Shown here: positions 53,111-56,532 of the stretch, in pieces
Numbering within the stretch: position 1 is the stretch's first letter
How the letters are laid out: the number at the start of each line of letters is the position of its first letter
Source of the DNA: Bacillota bacterium
Lineage (GTDB): Bacteria > Bacillota > Clostridia > Acetivibrionales > DTU013
DNA length: 56,532 nucleotides
Direction of reading: 5' to 3'
Assembly: GCA_023409735.1 (NCBI GenBank)
Contig: JAEYRB010000031.1
Span: 1-56,532, forward strand
Position numbers and translations under genes: made by a program
The notes under the pieces: generated by a model
The model's database searches: none
Seen by the model: only the letters and a program-made list of their open reading frames with translations
What the model was told of the DNA's origin: nothing

Positions 53111-53749
53111 ATGGACAATAACAGTAAGGAAAGATATAAAAAACTAATTCAGAAGCAGCTGGAAGAAACTAAAAATACAATAGAGAGTATGAAAAAAAGC
53201 GATAATAACGGTCAAGATAGAAATTCACCCACAGAGCTTTCAAATTATGATAATCACCCGGCAGAAATGGCAACAGAGTTATTCCAGCAGGAGATGAGTT
53301 CAGCACTGAAGATTCATGCTGAAACTATTGAGCATAAAATGGAGGATGCATTAAAAAGGATAGATAATGGAACATATGGTATTTGTACACATTGTGGTGC
53401 GGAAATACCCTCGGAGAGGCTGGATGCAATGCCATATGCTCAGTTATGCGTTAATTGCGAGGATACTGCTGAAAATAGGCCGGAGAAGAAATATAGCGTT
53501 AGGCCAAACGAAGAAAAGGTTATGGCTCCACCATTTGGACGAAAATATCTGAGTCCGCGAGAAGATGACGAAAATGAGGGCCTTGATCAGCTGAATGATT
53601 TAATGAAATACGGTTCCTCCGACACCCCGCAGGATCTGGGAGGATATAACGATTACGAGGAGTTTTATACGAATGAGATAGACAATCAGGGAATAGTTGA
53701 TGATATGGATAAGGTTTCAAATGAGCAATACAAAAAACAACTACCATAA
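53111..53749 (+). CDS. yteA: TraR/DksA-type zinc finger protein, YteA-like
   Basis: A 212-aa protein of the YteA family. Residues 1-80 are helical coil, and the four-Cys zinc finger is CTHCGAEIPSERLDAMPYAQLCVNC (about 95-119). The C-terminal tail is acidic and ends with EFYTNEIDNQGIVDDMDKV. The YteA family is sporulation-linked in Bacillus; DksA homologues bind RNA polymerase. AGGAAGG precedes the ATG. Confidence 0.9.
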   Translation: MDNNSKERYKKLIQKQLEETKNTIESMKKSDNNGQDRNSPTELSNYDNHPAEMATELFQQEMSSALKIHAETIEHKMEDALKRIDNGTYGICTHCGAEIPSERLDAMPYAQLCVNCEDTAENRPEKKYSVRPNEEKVMAPPFGRKYLSPREDDENEGLDQLNDLMKYGSSDTPQDLGGYNDYEEFYTNEIDNQGIVDDMDKVSNEQYKKQLP

Positions 53750-53901
53750 TATTTTCAGTTACTGTTATTGTAAACGGGACAATAATATATTGAAATGTGT
53801 ATATAGTACAAGATATAATGTTAGCGATAGGTAGACAAGCATTTCACATATTGCCTGTTTTGATCATTAGAGTGGCGTAATGTTACCTTAACTAAAACTA
53901 A

Positions 53902-54114
53902 CCCTATAGCATAAAGCTGACGGTAGCCGAAGAAGGCTACCGGGCTTGGAGCAGTTTAACTTTCAAAGGTAAAATTGCGATTTTGTACAGGGATAATTTG
54001 TTCAGCAAGCCTAAGCCAACAGACGATCTGCGCCTGAAGGATATGGGATGGTACGTGGCTGGCAGCTATGTTTTGCCTTCAACGAACCAGGTATCATCCT
54101 CAAGCCATAGGTAG
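53902..54114 (+). pseudogene. 5'-truncated coding fragment of unknown family
   Basis: About 70 codons open from just after a TAA (53899-53901) to TAG at 54112-54114. The reading is strongly protein-like: LTVAEEGYRAWSSLTFKGK, IAILYRDNLF, LRLKDMGWYVAGSYVLPS. There is no upstream start or ribosome site, so the 5' part seems lost. Its 3' end overlaps the convergent small gene. The hairpin GGTAGCC/GGCTACC at about 53922-53941 is part of its codons. The rest of 53750-53901 has no gene. Confidence 0.5.
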
Positions 54115-54302
54115 GTTTCCTTTCCCTTGATCCGGCATCTGTATCTTATACCTTGGCCGCCTGCCTTAAGTGATGCTGCGCGCCTTATATCTGTTACACG
54201 ATCAACATCGAAGCGCCTGCCGTCCTCCCAAACAACGGTAAGGGGTATCTTGCCGCCATCCTTTGTGAATTTTGCTATTACTTCAACAAATACCTTGCTC
54301 AA
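54066..54302 (-). CDS. Small conserved hypothetical protein next to dinB
   Basis: A 78-aa protein: SKVFVEVIAKFTKDGGKIPLTVVWEDGRRFDVDRVTDIRRAASLKAGGQGIRYRCRIKGKETYLWLE in outline (short beta-rich fold). It resembles small proteins found beside dinB in Clostridia. TTG at 54302 follows AAAGGTGG by 7 nt; a GTG within that site would give four more residues. It shares direction with dinB and lies 153 nt downstream, so co-induction by DNA damage is possible. Function unknown. Confidence 0.75.
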   Translation of the reverse strand: MSKVFVEVIAKFTKDGGKIPLTVVWEDGRRFDVDRVTDIRRAASLKAGGQGIRYRCRIKGKETYLWLEDDTWFVEGKT

Positions 54303-54326
54303 TGTTATAGCCACCTTTTGAAAAAT

Positions 54327-54466
54327 ATTGCATTACTGCTGATAATATGCCTCCGAAGTACTTATATATGCAATGGCGTCAGTTATCACCGGGAAGCATT
54401 GCATATCGCTGAGGATATGCCTCCTAACAACTCACCCAGACGCAATGCTGTCCAGTTATCGGAAAA
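54327..54466. repeat. Two tandem 71-bp degenerate units at the dinB 3' end
   Basis: Unit 1 (54327-54397) and unit 2 (54398-54466) share ATTGCAT, GATATGCCTCC, GCAATG and CAGTTATC in the same order. Unit 2 extends into the last dinB codons. Suggests a local duplication. Confidence 0.6.
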
Positions 54467-55694
54467 AGGATATAGGGTGTATCACGTTTTCCTCTACCGG
54501 GTTTGCGTTAAGTCCATTGCTTTTAAGAAGCATGGCACGCTGTACTGAATAGTGCCCGAAGCGTGAGCGTATGTTGTCGATACTGCTTTCCAAAAGCTCC
54601 CGGCGTATAATTTTTTCATCATCAAAAAATGAACACTGGCCGCACTGATCTGCCGTTATCACATCTGTAACCCGAACTCCAAACGTTCTTATGGTGCTTG
54701 ACCAATCCCATGACTTCAAAAATATTTCCATTGCTTTTTCAGCAATATCAGAGGAAGTACATGTGTAATGCGGGAGCTTGCCCTGACGCTCTATATAGGA
54801 GAGGTCAGAGGAGCGGATGTATATCTGAACTGTCCTGCCCTTGAGCTGATGCCTTCTGAGCCGTTCTGCCACGCTGTCTGCCAGTACGTAGGTCAGTATT
54901 TTTACATCATTGTTGGTGCAAAGGTCGTGGGGAGTAGTCAGCGAGTTGCCGACACCCTTTACGGCGGGCTGGAAATCAAGCTTGGTCACAGGAGTTTCAT
55001 CATAACCATTTGCGAAGATCCAAAGAGTCCTGCCCCATTGACCAAAGTGATTTTCGAGAAACTTCAGCGGTGCGCACGCCAGATCGCCTATTGTACAGAT
55101 ACCGATGCTGGTGAGCTTTTTTCGTGTAGAAGGCCCGACATATATCATGTCGGAGGCGGGAAGTCCCCATACCTTTTCCTTGAAATTGCTCTCATTTATA
55201 ACAGTGGTAGCGTCTGGCTTCTTCATGTCAGAGCCAAGCTTTGCAAAAACCTTGTTGAAGCTTACTCCTACAGAGGCTGTAACGCCTAGCTCAGTTCTTA
55301 TCCTGTCACGTATCTCGTTCGCTATTTTTTCACCGGAGCCGAAAAGCTTAGTGCTTGCTGTGACATCCAGCCAGTTTTCGTCTATGCCGAAGGCTTCAAT
55401 AAGATTGGTGTATTTCTCGTAGATTCTTCTTGCTAATATTGAAAATTTGAGGTACTGCATGTAATTAGGGCGAACTACCACCAGCCCGGGACACTTTGCC
55501 TTGGCCTCCCATATGGCGTCTCCTGCCGCTACACCAAACTCTTTGGCTATGCGATTCTTGGCAAGAACGATGCCATGCCTGGTCGACTGTGAGCCGCATA
55601 CAGCTACAGGGCTGTTTCGTATCTCAGGATTATAGAGGCACTCCACGCTCGCGTAAAAGTTATTTAGATCACTATGCAATATTACTCTTTCCAT
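54456..55694 (-). CDS. dinB: DNA polymerase IV
   Basis: A 412-aa Y-family translesion polymerase. Metal site residues Asp9 (HSDLNNFYASVE) and Asp105/Glu106 (GIDENWLDVT) are present; the palm, fingers and thumb run to about 240, then the little finger ends around 355 before a variable tail. The ATG at 55694 is preferred; an ATG at 55706 lies in the ribosome site. A perfect LexA box upstream marks SOS control. Confidence 0.95.
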   Translation of the reverse strand: MERVILHSDLNNFYASVECLYNPEIRNSPVAVCGSQSTRHGIVLAKNRIAKEFGVAAGDAIWEAKAKCPGLVVVRPNYMQYLKFSILARRIYEKYTNLIEAFGIDENWLDVTASTKLFGSGEKIANEIRDRIRTELGVTASVGVSFNKVFAKLGSDMKKPDATTVINESNFKEKVWGLPASDMIYVGPSTRKKLTSIGICTIGDLACAPLKFLENHFGQWGRTLWIFANGYDETPVTKLDFQPAVKGVGNSLTTPHDLCTNNDVKILTYVLADSVAERLRRHQLKGRTVQIYIRSSDLSYIERQGKLPHYTCTSSDIAEKAMEIFLKSWDWSSTIRTFGVRVTDVITADQCGQCSFFDDEKIIRRELLESSIDNIRSRFGHYSVQRAMLLKSNGLNANPVEENVIHPISFFR

Positions 55695-55816
55695 AAATAA
55701 ACTCATCTCCGTAAGCTTAATGACACCTTATAGTTTTGCAGTGTCGGGTAAGCACATTCAAGCTCAGACATATAGCCGCATGTACCAAAAGCAAATAGTT
55801 CTTAAGGTATCAAAAT

Positions 55817-55830
55817 CGAACACATGTTCG
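55817..55830. promoter_or_regulatory. LexA (SOS) box upstream of dinB
   Basis: CGAACACATGTTCG is a perfect match to the Firmicutes LexA consensus CGAACrnryGTTCG. It lies about 123 nt before the dinB start. Confidence 0.9.
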
Positions 55831-55971
55831 ATAATATTATTATAATCCCGGACAACGTGTGATGTAAAGAGTAATATTCTGGAAAATTCGGGGAAGTGGA
55901 AAGCTGACTTTTTTATAAGACAAAAATCCGTCTCTACTTTTGAAGATATAGACTTACCTTCATAGATTTAG

Positions 55972-56532
55972 GCAAAAGGCATAATGGATTTTATCTTTAC
56001 AAATATTAGCGTTTTTTGCATCAGTGTCAGGGTAGGAACGTCAGCGCCATTTATTCCGATTATGTTTCCAAGCACATACCACAGTGCTTCTCTATAGTGT
56101 ATTTAGTGTCCGGCTGAGAAGTCCCTTCTCATAGGCTGGTCGCAAACTTCGTTTATTGTATGTTGTAGATGTAATTTGTGCTATCGCACTCAACATACTA
56201 GCTGCTCGCCCATGCACCCTGGCATTGCAGGTGCTCAAACATAGCTATGTGCTATGCAGTATGCCGTTGAAGATGGAAACCTATATGAATTTCTGCTTTG
56301 CAGAAATTCTACAATAGTGTGACATTTTGCTGAAGCAAAATATATTTCTCCACAAACAGCACTGCCGTTCTTTTGCATGGAAGTGAATAGGAGGTTATAA
56401 GAGGGATTATCAGGGTAGAACCGCCAGCGCAATTTATTCTGATTATGTTTCCAAGCGCCTACTATAAACCATACAAGTTGATGGTTCGTGAGTCTTGTTA
56501 AATTTAGCTTTTATGTACTAGTTGTCAGAAAG
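55972..56532. repeat. Right mosaic intergenic repeat block
   Basis: Repeats the module order of 61-380 with two additions. First, about 83 bp (56134-56220) carrying the family E hairpin (GTATGTTG...CAACATAC with GTGC/GCAC inside). Second, a pair of hairpins, GAATTTCTGC-ttt-GCAGAAATTC (about 56287-56309) and ATTTTGC/GCAAAAT (about 56325-56342). A partial second copy of the 'cagcgccatttattc' module lies near 56405-56450. No gene to the window end. Confidence 0.75.

Noticed and set aside
1..56532. CRISPR array among the repeats
   Set aside because: Repeats are dispersed or nested, not regularly spaced with unique spacers, and no cas gene is present.

Overview
The window comes from a low-GC, Gram-positive, endospore-forming anaerobe of the class Clostridia. 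The best fit is the cellulolytic cluster III group (Ruminiclostridium/Acetivibrio-like), inferred from gene content and gene order rather than any marker gene. Support includes the complete spoIIIA operon, spoIVB-spo0A, ylbJ, yteA, amaP/asp23, a CD1247-type protein, strong GGAGG ribosome sites, frequent TTG/GTG starts and a T-box in front of ileS. No rRNA, tRNA, CRISPR array, prophage or intact transposase was seen.

Layout. 1-496: a mosaic intergenic repeat. 497-5539: recG, rsmD, coaD, a coiled-coil protein and ylbJ. 5653-8510: an araC/GH1 pair that looks inserted, with short direct repeats on both sides. 8563-14812: yqeG, aroE, prepilin peptidase, comFB, aroQ, M24 peptidase, efp, CD1247-like protein and signal peptidase. 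14947-15580: an XRE regulator with a membrane protein. 16002-22050: spoIIIAA-AH, interrupted by two repeat-rich gaps. 22316-26534: asp23, amaP, DUF2273, nusB, xseA, xseB, ispA. 26877-27505: a large structured non-coding RNA recognised as OLE RNA, followed by its membrane partner oapA, which is translationally coupled to dxs. 28254-36761: dxs, tlyA, nadK, argR, recN, spoIVB, spo0A. 36992-39804 (minus strand): azlD, azlC, a MerR regulator and an RluA synthase. 40402-51196: a YnbB-like PLP enzyme, an HlyD-like protein, yggS, sepF, yggT, ylmH, divIVA, T-box-ileS and aroB. 51294-55694: an EFR1 ferredoxin divergent from an HxlR regulator, DUF5665, a DksA/YteA-type protein, a small protein and dinB with a LexA box. 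55972-56532: a second copy of the mosaic repeat.

The strongest candidate for an unusual system is the OLE ribonucleoprotein locus. It comprises about 629 nt of non-coding RNA closed by a terminal helix, a near-perfect 30-bp palindrome over its putative -10 region, two hairpins after it, and a multi-pass membrane protein gene. It sits between isoprenoid genes (ispA and dxs). OLE RNA is a described class, so recognition rests on established knowledge; the upstream palindrome may be new.

The second theme is a set of dispersed palindromic intergenic repeats (called families A-F here, names local to this annotation) that nest inside one another. They interrupt the spoIIIA operon, lie between the T-box terminator and ileS, and bound the window. 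Other points are a GH1 enzyme with Cys at the catalytic acid/base position, an apparent AUU start codon for rsmD, a perfect ARG box before nadK-argR-recN, and a perfect LexA box before dinB.
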